A stretch of DNA of 64,000 bases. It comes from Shiraia sp. slf14 (Eukaryota > Ascomycota > Dothideomycetes > Pleosporales > Shiraiaceae). The translations under genes were made by a program, and so were the position numbers. The notes under the pieces are model-generated. The model was given only the letters and a program-made list of their open reading frames with translations, made no database searches and was not told the origin of the DNA. The DNA is taken from assembly GCA_000498155.1 (NCBI GenBank), contig AXZN01000017.1:248001-312000 (forward strand). Reading direction: 5' to 3'. The first letter of the stretch is position 1. The number at the start of each line of letters is the position of its first letter. Shown one piece after another: positions 1 through 12,765 of this stretch.

Positions 1-353
1 CATTCATTGGTGTACCACTGCACCAAGCTCTCTTCGCCATCTTCACTCTTTCCATCGCTGACTAGCAAATAGTTCAAGGCGTCTTCAACTTCTCGCGTTC
101 TACGAAGCCCCAAAGTAATTGATAGATCTTTTGGCAAACTTAGGAATCTTGTTGCGCAACTCCATGCTAAACCCCTCCTCACTGCGCGATGTTGCCCTTG
201 CCCTGGCGCCTCACCTCTGCCTACATATGGGCTTCCAAACGAGCTACCTGGCGCCGTGTGTCCTAGATCTGGGGTCGCGATTGGGGTAGGCGTCGTATGC
301 GAGAGCGATAGAACAGGGAATACGGACGCGAAGACCAACGTGGAGTGGTCCAT
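1..353 (-). CDS. 5' part of an unidentified gene, cut by the left window edge
   Basis: A minus-strand frame opens at an ATG (353-351) and stays open for 117 codons to the window edge. The first half is Pro/Ser/Thr/Gly-rich. The second half, from about residue 70, looks more like folded protein, with RFLSLPKDLSITLGLRRTRE followed by an acidic stretch containing VEDALNYLLVSDGKSEDGEE. The rest of the gene lies outside the window. An intron inside the Gly/Pro-rich part cannot be excluded. I do not recognise the family. The call rests only on the open frame, its composition and the absence of a competing gene. Confidence 0.45.
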   Translation of the reverse strand, partial: MDHSTLVFASVFPVLSLSHTTPTPIATPDLGHTAPGSSFGSPYVGRGEAPGQGQHRAVRRGLAWSCATRFLSLPKDLSITLGLRRTREVEDALNYLLVSDGKSEDGEESLVQWYTNE

Positions 354-913
354 GGTAAGGTGCTGCAGAGCCCCGCTTCGAGATTGTCTGTTTCGAGGGC
401 CAAAGCTACGTGGTTGTGCGATCTAGGACTTGGAGCGTTGATAGAGTAACATTTTTGGTCTTTATTGTGATTTTCAAGAGAATCTGCACAGGCTCTCGTG
501 TGCTGCTGTGGCGCTTGCAGTGATTGTGGTGTTTGTTTGCGGAGATCATTGGTCGCGCTCACTTTCGATTGGAGCTTGGACTGAACGCGAATTCACGTGT
601 TCTTTCTACCTCAAAATCCTCTGACATCCAATTAAAGCACGTTGAGATAGAGAAGACGAGGAGAATATGTATCCTTCGTAAACTGTTTGCATTCTGCAAT
701 TGCATCTAGACAAATAGTCCAATGCCACTAATCTAGTACTACAAGAGTATATAAGAACCCGACATTACTTCGGTGAACGACCGGTAATCCACAAAACTAG
801 ATCCTTACTCTGTTAAAAGGATCAAAGATACGCCTGATATACGCCATGCTGTTCCCCATTTCCATGATATCTGAATGCAGTTAATTAATCGCACGCCCAT
901 CGCCAAACCTTGG
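354..913. other. Intergenic region
   Basis: It lies upstream of the edge gene and downstream of the F-box gene. Only short unconvincing frames occur on both strands; I see no RNA gene or repeat. Confidence 0.5.
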
Positions 914-3844
914 TCATGGTCTCAATACGCCATGTCGCCGCCTAAAAGCTTCGACTCGCTCTTCATAAAATAATATCTCTCTGACTCTCAGCTTCGGACC
1001 CTTGTGCGAGTCTTGCAGAAAACTTTCATCGTCGCTATCGTTGTCGTTGTCAGCTTCTTCGCTCATCTCACTTTCGGTCTCATCCCCACCACCACCACCC
1101 ATCCCAGGGTCATCCAGATCGTCATCGTCTTCATCTTCCGTAGCCTCACTTTCATCATCCGATAACATAGGATCATGCGCAACATAGCCAGACCCATTCC
1201 CATCCGTGTGCATGCCATCGTGTCGTAGGTCGTAATTTGAGGGTCGGTTCTCCAGGATCTCGAAGCATTTGGATGCCAACCCCATGTAGCAGAGCTCAAT
1301 CTCTGGGCGCAGGTGCACAATGTCGAGGATTTGATAGGCCAGCTCGCGTGGATCAATGTTACTGCCATGTGCGTGATCGGCAATGTATGGAATATACAGT
1401 GAGCGGATATGGGGTATAAAAGGTAAGCGTTGAAGGAAATGGTGCTGTCAAGCTGTTAGCTTCATCTGAGAGAGAAGAGTTGTAGATTGTACCCAGTCTT
1501 TGTAATCAATAGATACTGCAAGCTCTCGCAAATTGTTCATACGGCCACTGGTAATGAACGTCAAAATTTCGCGATTGAGCATCCACCGTCGCCATCTTGA
1601 ACTAGTAGGTGTGTGGCCATCTGGACCCTTTTCACCGCTGTCGATCATCAGTTTCTTCAGACTGGCTTTGTGTCTTCGCATCGGTCCTCGATAGATAGCA
1701 TCGACTGTCACTGTAGAAGAGTATGAGCGCCCTTCCTGTAGGAACAGAACTTCCAAACTGTTGGGAGCTAATGTCTCTTTCAAGAAAGATATTAGTGACG
1801 GCGATACCGTATTTGTGTGAATCCGCTTCAAGTTAAGTTGATAATCAGATCGAAGAGTATAGGATGCCTTGTATGCTTTTGAAGAAGTCGGTGATCCAGG
1901 ATAAGCAGACCGAGGAGTATACTGCCGTCGGAGAACTTTCCATAGTTGTTCATGATTACTGCAATGTAGTAGAGTCAGTGTGGATAAAACGGACCAATCA
2001 AAAGCTCTACGAAGCACAGCGACTGATAGTGGAACACGCTCGAGCTCCAGGACTTCCAATTTTAGCTTGCCATTCAGCGTTTCTGTAGCTTCTGTGTCTT
2101 CTGCGCTGTGAGGTGTACTAGGGCGACCATCGGCTGGGGGCACAGCGTATGCTTTGGACGATGCTATACCTGGTATGCCGCCTGAAATTTGGGAAGTTTG
2201 TGCAACTCCGACTGGCTGGCTGTCCATGAAAGCACTGTTTTCTTCAGATATGTTCGAGCTTTCCATGGCATTACCGAAGTGGTCGACATCTTGCTCGAGT
2301 TCTCGATCTTGAACTGAAAGCGACGCAATCGAAGGCAGAGGATTTGAAATCGTTGCCTTGGTCGGCGTCGTCTGCATGATTGCTTCAGAGATTCCACGGG
2401 ATGCAGATTTCGCAGTTTGAGGATCTTCCGAATGGCGCATGTTATGGACTCGCCCGACGAGAATCCCCAGTACACCCCCCAAGCGCTTCTCTCCTATAGT
2501 GCTCGCGGCTGTAGTATCGGCACTGTAGTCGACTTGCTGCAATCCATCACCATCCCATACAGTCACCCAATCACGTGTTTGTGCGTGAAGTGCAATGCCG
2601 ACACGGAGTTCACGCAATTTCTTATGTGATCTCGCGATCAAGATACTCATTTCATCAAGGTATGGTAGCTCGTCAATATCCAGCACGCTCAAGCTCTTTA
2701 GTGCAGGGATGACCGAAAAGGTAGGATGCTCGACACGATCCAGTGATGAGACACTACTTGTCAGGAATGGCTGGGGCACAACGATGGGAGGTTGAACTGT
2801 GCCGACACCGCTCGGATGTGTCGCGTTGGGGGGTGGGGGCACGCCCACGTTGTTCAGTATCATTGGTGGTGCAGGTGGAGGGACTGGTGCGTCAATCGTA
2901 TTGTCGTGCCAGCGAATCCAAAGTCGTTCCAAGCGACACTCTTCGTTGTCACTTCGGTGAGCGAGGCTGGACAAGGCGAGCCACACATCGCGCAACACTC
3001 CTGTGGGCATGTCCCAAACAAACGTCTCGAGGTTGATCATGCGTGCAACAGCAAGTGCGACAAGAGTCCCTAGCATCTTGCCGCCCTCCTTGGTGATCAT
3101 GTACTCTTGCACCCATGCCTGAGGCCCGTTGCCGAGGGAGAACTTCTTGGTAAATTGGCCATAATAATTGCCAAATCGGCGAGGAGCGATGGGGTACGGC
3201 GTGGTAGCAGACTTTGCCGTGGCTTTGGCTGAGGAGCCTTGGTGTCGTAATCGATTCTGGTGAGGGAAGCAGTCGTCACCCATGACCAGTGTTGCGAGGC
3301 CATAGGTAAGCGCATCGACGCCTGACCTGGGTTCGGTATGGGTGCTTTCGTCAGGCCATACTATGTCGAAGCGCGAGTATATACACGGTATGGTGAGGCG
3401 ATGTAAGGCAGAGTGGCATAGGGAGAGAGAGGTAAGGTCGTTGGTATGTGGGAGCTGTAGTGAATGGCCCTGGTCAGTTCATTGCTGACTGTCGGTCGTG
3501 GCGACGCATCGCAACATGGCAAGATGCAGCCTTGGACTACCTACCTGGTGTATGATCTCCTTCAGCACATCCACAGGCAAATCCAACAGTCTGAGCGGCC
3601 CCTTGACAGCCTTCTCTTTACCCTTGGGGGTCTTGTTGCATGCCTCGTCCGCTGCTGGGAGGTCTGCGACAGCACTAGCCAGGCCCGGCCCATTCACCCA
3701 TACTGGCTCTGCGTCGCTCTTGGTGGTTGTTGGGTGCGCATCATCGTAGGCGGGCGAGCGAGGGCGGGTCAGCGCTTCGTCTGGGGGGAACGGCGACGAG
3801 GTCCTGGGTGTGCCCGGCGTGGACAGCGGAGATGAGGAAGCCAT
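914..3844 (-). CDS. Large F-box protein with leucine-rich body and acidic C-terminus
   Basis: Three exons: 3844-3545, 3454-1493 and 1444-914, giving about 930 aa. Intron 1 (90 nt) falls right after the F-box core, LRLLDLPVDVLKEIIHQ at residues 84-100, and splicing continues it as LPHTNDLTSLSLCHSALHRL, a normal F-box second half. Intron 2 is 48 nt (GTACAA...GCTAAC...GACAG). Without removing it the frame ends at a TGA; with it removed DYKDW joins HHFLQRLPFIPHIRSL. The body has irregular Leu-rich segments and Pro-rich linkers. The C-terminus is strongly acidic (about residues 800-880) and then basic. F-box proteins usually bind Skp1 in SCF ubiquitin ligases and recruit a substrate; the substrate here is unknown. 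It ends on the same strand as the edge gene to its left. Confidence 0.85.
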
Positions 3845-4380
3845 GCTACTTGGTAAGAAGCCCCGAGCTGAACGAAGACATGTACCTTCGCCGTGCTAGG
3901 GAGGCAAGCGAGAGACAGCGCGACACATCAAGAACAGTGCGGCTTTCGCGGTTACCTGAGGATTGACAGCGACCTCGTGTAGACGTTGCTATGTGTTGTC
4001 GCACCCGACCAATCCGCTGCAAGGAAAGGGTCCTCTTGGCCATGTCGGATCGCCCGCTAGCCCTATGGCCCGCGACCAACTCCGTTCCCTATACAACGCT
4101 TACTGCATGCATAAGTCAACCTCCTGCAACTGGACTTCGGCAGATGGTCATGCTACCAGCCACTCTACCAGTTTGCATCGACGCGCACACATCTTCAGGT
4201 GCTTCTTCATTCTCCATCCATTGGAACACTCGTACTACTAGCATAATCTAAAGACCAACGCCTAGTCCATGGGGTATCTAAGTGCTTAATGATGCCGCTG
4301 TAATGCGCCAAGGTCATCCCACGTCAAGTATATTACAAGAAAATCCAACAAATACTTTCCACCATTCCTAGCCAAGTTCC
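3845..4380. other. Intergenic region between smc6 3' end and F-box gene 5' end
   Basis: Contains the upstream region of the minus-strand F-box gene and the 3' flank of smc6. Nothing else recognisable. Confidence 0.5.
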
Positions 4381-7300
4381 TCACCTTTGGCGGAAGTTGA
4401 GTGCAGTCTGCCCACGCTCAGGATCGCTCATCCGAATAATCTTCACGTCCGAGGCTTGGTCGACATTGTTCATGGCTTGTGGCGTGATGAAAATAAACTG
4501 GCGCCCGATGGACCGTCGCGCCGCCTGTATAATCATGTGCATGCTTCGTTCGCGATTCACACTGTCCATGAAGACATCAAACTCATCTAGACAGCGAATC
4601 GGCGAGCCCATGGCATCCCACAGCGAAAGCAGGAGACAAACTGTAGAGTACGACTTCTCGCCACCAGACAAAGTCTTTGTTTGTCTGCCATCTCCGCTGC
4701 GCTCCATGATGTCCGGTTGAACCTGTTCATGTTAGATTGTGACTTCAGGCTACGATGAAGGAAAGTCACTTACATGAATATCTAAGAGCCCCTTCTTATG
4801 ATCAATGTTAAGCGTGCCGCGGAATTTGCGTTCACTTAGTAGGTAGTTGAAGGTGACTCGTGCTCTCACAGAGATACCAGATCGAAATTGCTGCCATCTG
4901 TTTCGCCGATTGTTGAGAGTATTGATGAGGTGCATCTTCAGTCCTTCTATGTCCTCAAACTCCTTTCTAGCTTCTTGATGCACCCTCTTCGCTTCATTCG
5001 CAGCTCGCAGTAGTTCCTCTTGTGACCCTCCTAGTTCCTTTTCTGCCTCTCTCCTGGTATTAACAAGGCGTTGTAGCATATTCGCCAACTCTTCTGAAGT
5101 CTTGCCTCGAGGAACAGCAACACGTTCTGGGCAAGTCTGCTCTGCTTCGATAATACACCTGTCTACTTGCTGCTGTGCCTGTGTACGCGCCTCCTCCCAG
5201 ACTTTTCGATTGTCTTCCGCTGCAGCAACCTGAGCAATCGCTTGATTCTTGTGTTTCAAATCATCCTCGCGCTTGCCTTGATATTTGCGTACTGTAGACT
5301 GTGCCTTGTTCAACTTGAAGTCCAGCTCGGCCACGTCACGCTGTGCAGCCTCTAGATTTGTCAAATTTTCTCGGTTTTCCCGGTTCAGTCTATCACGCTG
5401 TACCACCATATCCTCGAACAAGCCTTCAGAATTTTGGAGTTCAGCTTGTGCAGTAGCCAAACTGTCCTGTAACACTTCAATGGCGGCCGCGTCCGGGGTG
5501 GCATCGCTTAACTCTCCTTCGAGACGATCGACGGTATCCAAGGCCTGTTGGTGGGCCAGTTTCAATTGCTTGTTGTGCCTATTGTGGTCTTGTTCTTTGG
5601 CTTTACAATCGTCCAGTTCTTTTTGCAGATCACTGGCTGCTCTTTCATATTCCTGCAGTTGGTGTCGAACACTCTCAAGACGTGCTTGTTCTGCGCGAAT
5701 TTGGTCTTCTTTGTCTGCTTGCATACGTAAATTCCCTCTGTATGCAAGAATCGGGCTATCGTTCACACCACCACTCCCGGTGTAACCGATAACTCGGCCC
5801 GTCTGTTTGTCACCGTCAGCAAAAGTGAAACACATCTTGACGTTTCTTGTCAAGGGACCGCGGGTATGTATAAAACGAGCCCCTTCAGCTCTTCCCTCAA
5901 TTAGCACTGTCTGCTCGATTGACTGGTTGATGATGAATTGGTTTCGAACAAGGTGGTTTTCTATCTTGAGAGCCCTCATCCATGTGAGTAGTTGTGCGTC
6001 TGGTTCGTGCTGTGTTGTATCAATTGGATCCTTTTTGCCAATGTAAATGGGTGCCTGCCAGTTACATTGCCTCATCAGACCAGACAAGGTCGATTGATCT
6101 GCTCTGCTAGTCACAACAAAAGCGTTCAAGCTCGCGCCAAATTGCTTCTCGAGGATGTAACCCCACTCGGAATTGATGAGTTTTACGTGACGACCCATTG
6201 GACCCACTGGCGGTTCGCGAAAATTTCTTTCATTGTCGATTGCTCGAAGTAATCTTTGGAGGTTTGCTGGGTCACGATATGCCTCAGTCCAGTTACGCTG
6301 ACCTTCTCTCAAACCCTGGATATTGTTGCGGACATGGCGTTCTTCTTCACGAGTCTTTGAAACTTTTTCATCGGCGGCAACTTTCTTGGCGTACGCAGCT
6401 TTCAGCCGAGCTTGGATGGCTGGTAGGTCATGGCCATGCCGTCCAAAAGTATCCTTAGCTGTTTCGAGGTGGGCTTTGGCCTCATCGAGTTGCTTAGCTT
6501 TTTCCTCGTATAAGCCATTGTCTGCTTCTGCTTGACGTTGCCGAAGTTGCTCGATTTCAGCTTCTATCCTTTGCACGTCTTTCTCTTTGGCTTTTATGTC
6601 GCTACCAGCTTTCCGTTCATCCGCCTTCAATTTGATAAGCTTCTGCTTTGATTCTTCAAAATTCTCCTTGGCCTCTTGTTGTGCTTGCTTTGCGGGTTCC
6701 ATGTTATTGATGACTTCAGTTACAGTCTGTTGGGCTGCCTCATGGGCTGCGTTGGATCGTTCGAAGCTCTCTGACGCTTCCTCTGCCAAACCTTTACGTT
6801 TCGCGATGAGATCGCCTAACCTTTTGAGCTCTGTATCAACCTTCCTTAACTCTTCTTCCTCCTCTTCTACCTGCGCCCATAATGCTTGGTGGGCGATTTC
6901 CTTCTCCTTCTCCCTCATCCTCTCAAGGTTTTCAGCTCGTCGCGCTTTCGCAGCTAGCTCCTCCGTCTTCTTCCGTAGAACACCAATATCAGTCTTCTTA
7001 ACCTCAGCCTTTGCATTCATGAGCTCCAGGGACTGTTCGATTTGCTGATAGTCCCGATTCAAGTTCTCTAGTTGAGTCCCTTGGAGGAAAAACTTGTACT
7101 TATCCTTTGGAGTTGAGTGGTTCAGAAATTGGCGGGCCATGTCTTGGGTCAATACATTCATGGGATTGTCAATTTGCATTGAAAATGCATCGAGAATATC
7201 CTCCAGCTCAGCTTTCTTGGTTGATACTATTCTTCCATTCCGGTCCTTCAACTTGAAGCCCGAAGTTCCTGATCTGTTGAAATGACGTTCCACAATGATC

Positions 7301-7896
7301 GAATCGCCGTAGTGGGAAGGCTTATATGCAAGTGCGCCCTGGTTCTTAATACGCACCTGGACACTGGAGTGGTCTTTACCCTCCTTGATCAGGCTCTTGA
7401 GATTTTGTGCGCGATTCGTAGCTGTTGCCTTGCCTCCCAGACATATTGTCAAAGCTGTCAACACCGCACTCTTCCCGCTACCATTGTGTCCGATTATGAA
7501 ATTGATCAGTGGCCCGAGGGTTATGTTCAAGTGTTCATGACACATGAAGTTTATGCATTGAATCTCTTCAATGATGCCTGAATCCGTGGCTACGTTTTGC
7601 TTGTTTGCAGTTGCCTGAAAATCTCGCTGGACCTGTTGTGTGGCCCATATTAACTGTTCGTTTTCTTGGACATTATCACGTTCGTCATTTGCGGTTTCGC
7701 TATCGCTGGACGCATCCGAGAGTTCATTCCCAGATGATTGGTCGCTTGAATCAGGCGTAGAATGCCGTGGCCGTTTATCCTGTTACTGTCAGCCTGTTAA
7801 GTCTAGCTTACACCCATAATGCCAACTTACGCGAATAATGTGCCCAGCACCGTTTGTTAGTGTGCGCGGGCGCTTCGCAGACATAACTGCGGCCAT
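4381..7896 (-). CDS. smc6: Structural maintenance of chromosomes protein 6 (SMC5/6 complex)
   Basis: Three exons: 7896-7831, 7779-4774 and 4722-4381, about 1,137 aa, normal for Smc6. The introns are 51 nt each. Residues 1-75 are a polar, acidic N-terminal extension starting MAAVMSAKRPR; a second Met at residue 5 is an alternative start. The Walker A motif GHNGSGKS is at 119-126. Two long coiled coils flank a hinge in the middle. The C-terminal ATPase lobe has the signature LSGGEKS at 1042-1048 and the Walker B CLDEFDVFMD. The MCHEHL segment before Walker A and the DxFxxMD Walker B are typical of Smc6 rather than Smc1-5. With Smc5 and the Nse proteins it acts in the nucleus in recombination repair, replication-fork stability and chromosome segregation. 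Confidence 0.97.
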
Positions 7897-8424
7897 CGCT
7901 GGAAAAGCAATTAGGGCGTGGCGTGTGCCCAGCGAAGTTGATGTTGAGTGTATCGTCTGAAGTGTGTGAAGTAATTCGAGACGCGTCGCTTCCCCACTAA
8001 TTAGCTTCCGCATTAGTTGACTACTATGCGACAGCCTCGTTGTCGTATACGCACTTCTTGAACACAACGATGGAGCAGATATGCGCTAATTCTCACTTGC
8101 AAGAAAGATTTGCTTCACTACATTGTCTCACCTTCTCAAGGCTATGCAGCCATATACTTGCATGCTTGCGCACTGACGCTCAGAGGATCACGTGCTCACG
8201 CGTTCTGAACATTCACGGGTAAGACTAACTTGATTAGGGCACATATAGATTCGGTCACACAATTATATTCAAAACTCTGCTACTGTTCACGCTTATGCCA
8301 TGGTCGGGCGAGGTCTACATTATGGGTATACAGAAAACAATTCAAAGGCTCTCAAACTTTGTTAGGACTCACAGACCAACAAATGCTATTCGCTATGCCA
8401 AAAATCAATATGAACTACGTCGTT
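7897..8424. other. Intergenic region upstream of smc6
   Basis: Holds the smc6 upstream region and the 3' flank of the Sel1-repeat gene. The smc6 frame is open upstream to an ATG at 8067, but that extension (LSHSSQLMRKL...) looks non-coding. Confidence 0.45.
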
Positions 8425-11185
8425 TTACATGACAACCTACAGTTGTTAGTGCATCGTTTTGAAAATTCTTAAAAGTTCGACTTACACAATCATTCTCTTT
8501 GTTTGCCTGGCCGATGCCCATTTCATCAAAAGTTTTTGGTCCTTTTCCAGGTGTCGATGCAGCGGGTTGAGCGGGTTGAGCGGGCCGACTCGACTGTGCT
8601 GGTTGCTGCTGTTGCTGCATTCTGTTTGGTTTAGGCATGCTATCCTGTGCAGACGAGTGTCCAGCTGAGCCTGGTCTTTGAGCAGGGCGAGGACCTTGGC
8701 CAGCCGCAGTCGTCGTGGGCGACTTGTCGGGCCGCGAAGAGATCCTACTTTCTTGACCAGGTTGCACGGTAGAAGGCCGTGTATGTTGACGTGATTCAAG
8801 TGGCGCAACGTAACCGATGTCAGGCAATGTCGGGGCCTTCTTCATGGGACCTGCCTGTCCTTGTTTCTGGAGTTTGTTCCTTCCTGCATCCGGCGCACTA
8901 TATCCGATATCTGCAGGTTGTGTCGTCTGCGGGCGTGGCTGAAGCTCTGGATGCTGAGCACTCGGCCCACCCGGCTGTCTATAACTTCCGGGGCCGTTAG
9001 GTGGAAGTGGTCCGCCACGGCCTCCACTTGGTGCTCGCCCGCCTCGACCAGGGCCCATATTATCTACGCTCGTATGAGGGCGGAACGGAAGCTGTCCCAT
9101 GTCCGGTCCTGGACCGGGCCCAGGACGTGGGCCACCACGGCCATAGCCGTCATTAGGAGGGTAGATATTTGGATTGATGTTAAAAGCGGAAGTAGGTCGA
9201 GCACTTGAAGAACGTACTTCTGGTGCAAACCCACCAGCCATGCCGGGTCTCTGAGGATTGAGGCGTGGCGGGCCATTGTCCATGGGATATGGCGCCGCAG
9301 TTGCGGGGCGATCCAGGGGAGTATTCAGAGTTGGAGGTTGATCGGACATCGGATATGGAGTAGTTGTATCTGATCGATTACCCATGCGACCGGGACCCGT
9401 AAGAGGAGAAGCCTCCGAGCCGTAGTCAGAAGGGCTTACGTCGTTGATAGATGGGAGGACAGGTGCTGCTGGTTTCTGTAGTCGTGCTGGTCTCTGCCCG
9501 CGCATTGAGCCATGCTTCGACTTGATCATGTTGATAGCCACCTTCTCGTGATCCTTCTTTGATAACGTCCGGTGAGTCTTCGAGATGCTCTCAATGCGCG
9601 AAGTAGCATCAGTATTTCCATCCTTCTCAGCCTTCTCATACCACTCAATAGCCTTATCGACGTTAACAGGCACATGCATTCCAATTTCGTTGAAGTAACC
9701 CATGGCAAATTCTGCTGTTGCAAGCCCTGCAGCAGCTGCGCGTTGCGCATACTGATATGCTAGTTCTTCGTTCTTTGCAAATTCACCTTCATGCCCACAG
9801 AGGAACCACTTGCTAATTGCCATGTCAGCCTCAGCTTCGCCTTGGCGGGATGCGAGTGCGTTGTAGTGCAGGGACAACGTGGGGTTGAAGTCACAGCCCA
9901 AACTACAGAGCTCATAAGCCGACCCCATCTTCAATTGCGCCTTGGCGAAACCTAGGTACGCGGCTTTCTCTATGTTTTGTCTTGCAGACTTCTCATCGTA
10001 GGGCAGATAAATTTCTGGCACGCTGATCTGAGGCAATTCACGGGCCTGGAGCATACCAAGCACGTAAGCTCCCTGAGGAGCATTCTCATCGGCCGTAGAA
10101 GCTGCTTGGCGAATGAGCTGGATACCCCGAGAGAAGTCCTGCTGTTGTCCATGTTGCCCAAGAAGAGTCATCATTCCGAGTCGATAATTGGAAGCCGAGT
10201 CTCCCTGTTCCGCGCCGGCTTTGTAATGTTGGAGAGCTTTGATCGGATCATTCGATTGTTCAAACTGCATACCCATGCGATACTCTGCTCTTGCGTATCC
10301 TTTTCCAGCAGCACGAGAGTAACAACGGAATGCCTCCTTTTTATCTGCCCGCATACCAAACTTGCCGAACTCGAGCCACATACCCCGCATGAACTCGGCC
10401 TTTGGGTGGTGTTGATCTGCCAGAAATGTGACAACATTCATGGCATCAACACGCAACTGGTGCTCCACTTGTGGGGTGGCAGGCCTTGCACCCTGAAGCT
10501 CTGCGATGCGCTGCTCATGTAGTTGTGCTGAATCGACATATGCCAACGCGTCCTGGGCCCATGCCAGCTGCATCTCAGGATCGTTTGAATTGAGAACAGG
10601 AAGTCGGGCATTTTCGAGGGTAGCCTCCCTCTCATCGTCTGACGGGGGCACATTAGAGGGCCTGTTTGGCAACTTGGGAAAAGGCGAAAAGTTGGGCGAC
10701 TCGTGGCTTTGAGCGAACTGATTGTAGTCATGAGAGACCTGCTGCACCTGGACGGACTGTGGCTGGACATTAGGAGGCTGGCGGAAGGCAGAGGAGATGC
10801 TTGCATGTCGCGTCGGATACTGGTCGTTGTTTGGTTGCAACTCGTTCTGGAAGCTCGACTGGCGAGGGGGAAAGTTTTGTGCTGGCTGGTTGTAGCCCTG
10901 GTGGGTGGGCGACATGGTACCGTTCATGCTGCGGGGGCCGTTGGCTTCCAACTCGAGATGAGCAATGTTCTCTTGCATGTTCTCAGGCACCTCGGGCATG
11001 ATACTGCCACAGGGAGGCTACGTCAGCGGGCAAAGACTCGATCGTGAGTTCATGGTCGAGGGGAGTACGAACCGTTGAGGCGCTGGCGAAATGACTTCGG
11101 GCGAAGGAGCCGGCATGTAATAGTCGTCGAAGCCGCCAGGGACGAAAGTTGCCCCCAGCTGGGGCTGGCCTTGTTGGTAGCTCAT
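8425..11185 (-). CDS. Sel1-repeat protein of the Skt5/Chs4 chitin-synthase regulator type, CaaX-terminated
   Basis: Three exons: 11185-11073, 11003-8486 and a 12-nt last exon 8436-8425; 880 aa. A disordered, Gln/Pro-rich N-terminus runs to about residue 180. Sel1-type helical repeats fill about 236-504 (for example KALQHYKAGAEQGDSASNYRLG and KAIEWYEKAEKDGNTDAT). A long Pro/Gly/Arg-rich tail follows. The 49-nt last intron (GTAAGT...CACTAAC...GTAG) lies right after a Cys codon; splicing adds Val-Val-Met and a stop, so the protein ends in CVVM, a canonical CaaX prenylation box, as in yeast Skt5/Chs4. That family binds chitin synthase III at the plasma membrane and septum and activates it. Which fungal Skt5-like paralog this is cannot be settled here. 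Confidence 0.88.
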
Positions 11186-12453
11186 CGTCGGTGCGCGGTA
11201 TTAATCTAAGAAGCAAGCTTGATTTAGCAACGTCAGCCGTGATCCGAAGAATGGAACCGTCGTGCTCGATTGCCGCCGCGCAGAAAAGTGTCTTGTGAAG
11301 GTGTCATGGAGGTAGGAGAGATTCCTGAAGCTGCGCGGGATCAGAGAAGTGCTCATACCTGTGCCCTTGGCGGGGTAGGACGGACGGCACCCTGAGCCGC
11401 CTTTGCAAATCACGCTCGCAGACTATGTCTTGGATGCAAATCCCGTTGGCTCAGTGGCCCTGCCGGCTGCTGGGTATATGTACAAACAAAGAGTTGTGAA
11501 TGGCCCAAACGCGGGTAGACTGCGAAGGACCGGAAGCTTGGGGGAAGCAAGTGTGCAGCGAGGGGCGGGACTCGGAAATGAAATGACACAGCAAGGCTCA
11601 GCAAAGGCAGAGACACAAGCGACTGAGGCTGTTTGCTACTGAAACCCGCAACCCAGTCCGAGCGCTTGAGCAAGTGGGCACTGGACACGGAAGATGGTGC
11701 AAGGTCGACAAGGGAGATGATCTGGCGCCCAGTCAGGCATCACCAGCATCACCAGTTTGGATGGTCGCGAGGTCACCAGCAAGTGTCAACAAGCGTCAAC
11801 AATGCCTGAAAGCGGCCAGCCTCGTGCTTGTACCCACGCGCCTGGCGCCCCTCGATTGCTATTAATGCCTTTGACACTGCCGCTGTGTCGAAGCCCCGGG
11901 GTTTTGGAACCATAAGCCTTGCTGCGCCTCTCAACTTTTGCCAGGCTGTACCGAGTACGTAGTATGAATTGACGTCGCGTCAAGCCACCGCTTTCGGCTC
12001 TTTCGTACCTGTTCCGCACTGCGTCGGCCTATCAGACGGCACCCACACGCCTCAGCCCGTCCCAGTACGAGGACTAGAGATGGAGAGTTCGCGTCGTATA
12101 CTTTTAGCCCAGCTGGATTGCGCATGCTTCCTCGCGTACACACTACTACGCACTACTGTACTTCTGTCCCAAGTACCTGGTCCCAAGTCCCTATCCGTGA
12201 AATGTCGTCTACTGGGTTGGACTTGCTCGTGTTCGACAGTATCACGTGTCACCCTACATACTGTGTACATAGTACAACTTCTACCTCTAGTCATACACAG
12301 CCTGCAGGTTACAAAGTAAAACTTGATTGATTTGCAACGCTTTAGCATCTGTATCCCTGGTCGTGACTTTTCTATGTGATAGCTATGCAAAATGGTCAAA
12401 CAGTAATGTCAGCATAATTCACGCCCTGCATGTCTCTGCACGCCTCGCATAAA
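11186..12453. other. Intergenic region with the long 5' flank of the Sel1-repeat gene
   Basis: About 1.27 kb between two minus-strand genes. Short frames on both strands have no family character. The part next to the Sel1 gene (11186-11700) may be 5' leader; GT-AG pairs there could be leader introns, but I cannot decide this. Confidence 0.4.
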
Positions 12454-12734
12454 TTAATGAACCATGACATCGGCGTTGTGCTGTTGTTGGGCGTTTCCAG
12501 CCTGTTGCTGGGCTGGCTTGCCGCCATTCGGAGCAGATGGCTCGGCCTCATCCATCTCCATGTCATCGTCACCTCCCTCTTCACCCTCTTCCTCTTCATC
12601 ATCGCCTTCAGAGTCTTCAATGTCAATCTCTTCACTGCCAGCCTCTGACTCGGCGTCTTCATCGTTGGCCGGGCCCGCTGTCTCTTCGCCGCCTGCCATG
12701 GCTGCATCCTCGCCTTCAGCAGCAGCACCCTCGG

Positions 12735-12765
<31 letters not shown>

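Noticed and set aside
1445..1492. Possible stop-codon readthrough in the F-box gene (TGA followed by conserved frame)
   Set aside because: A 48-nt intron with good branch site and acceptor removes the TGA and restores sequence on both sides; no readthrough is needed.
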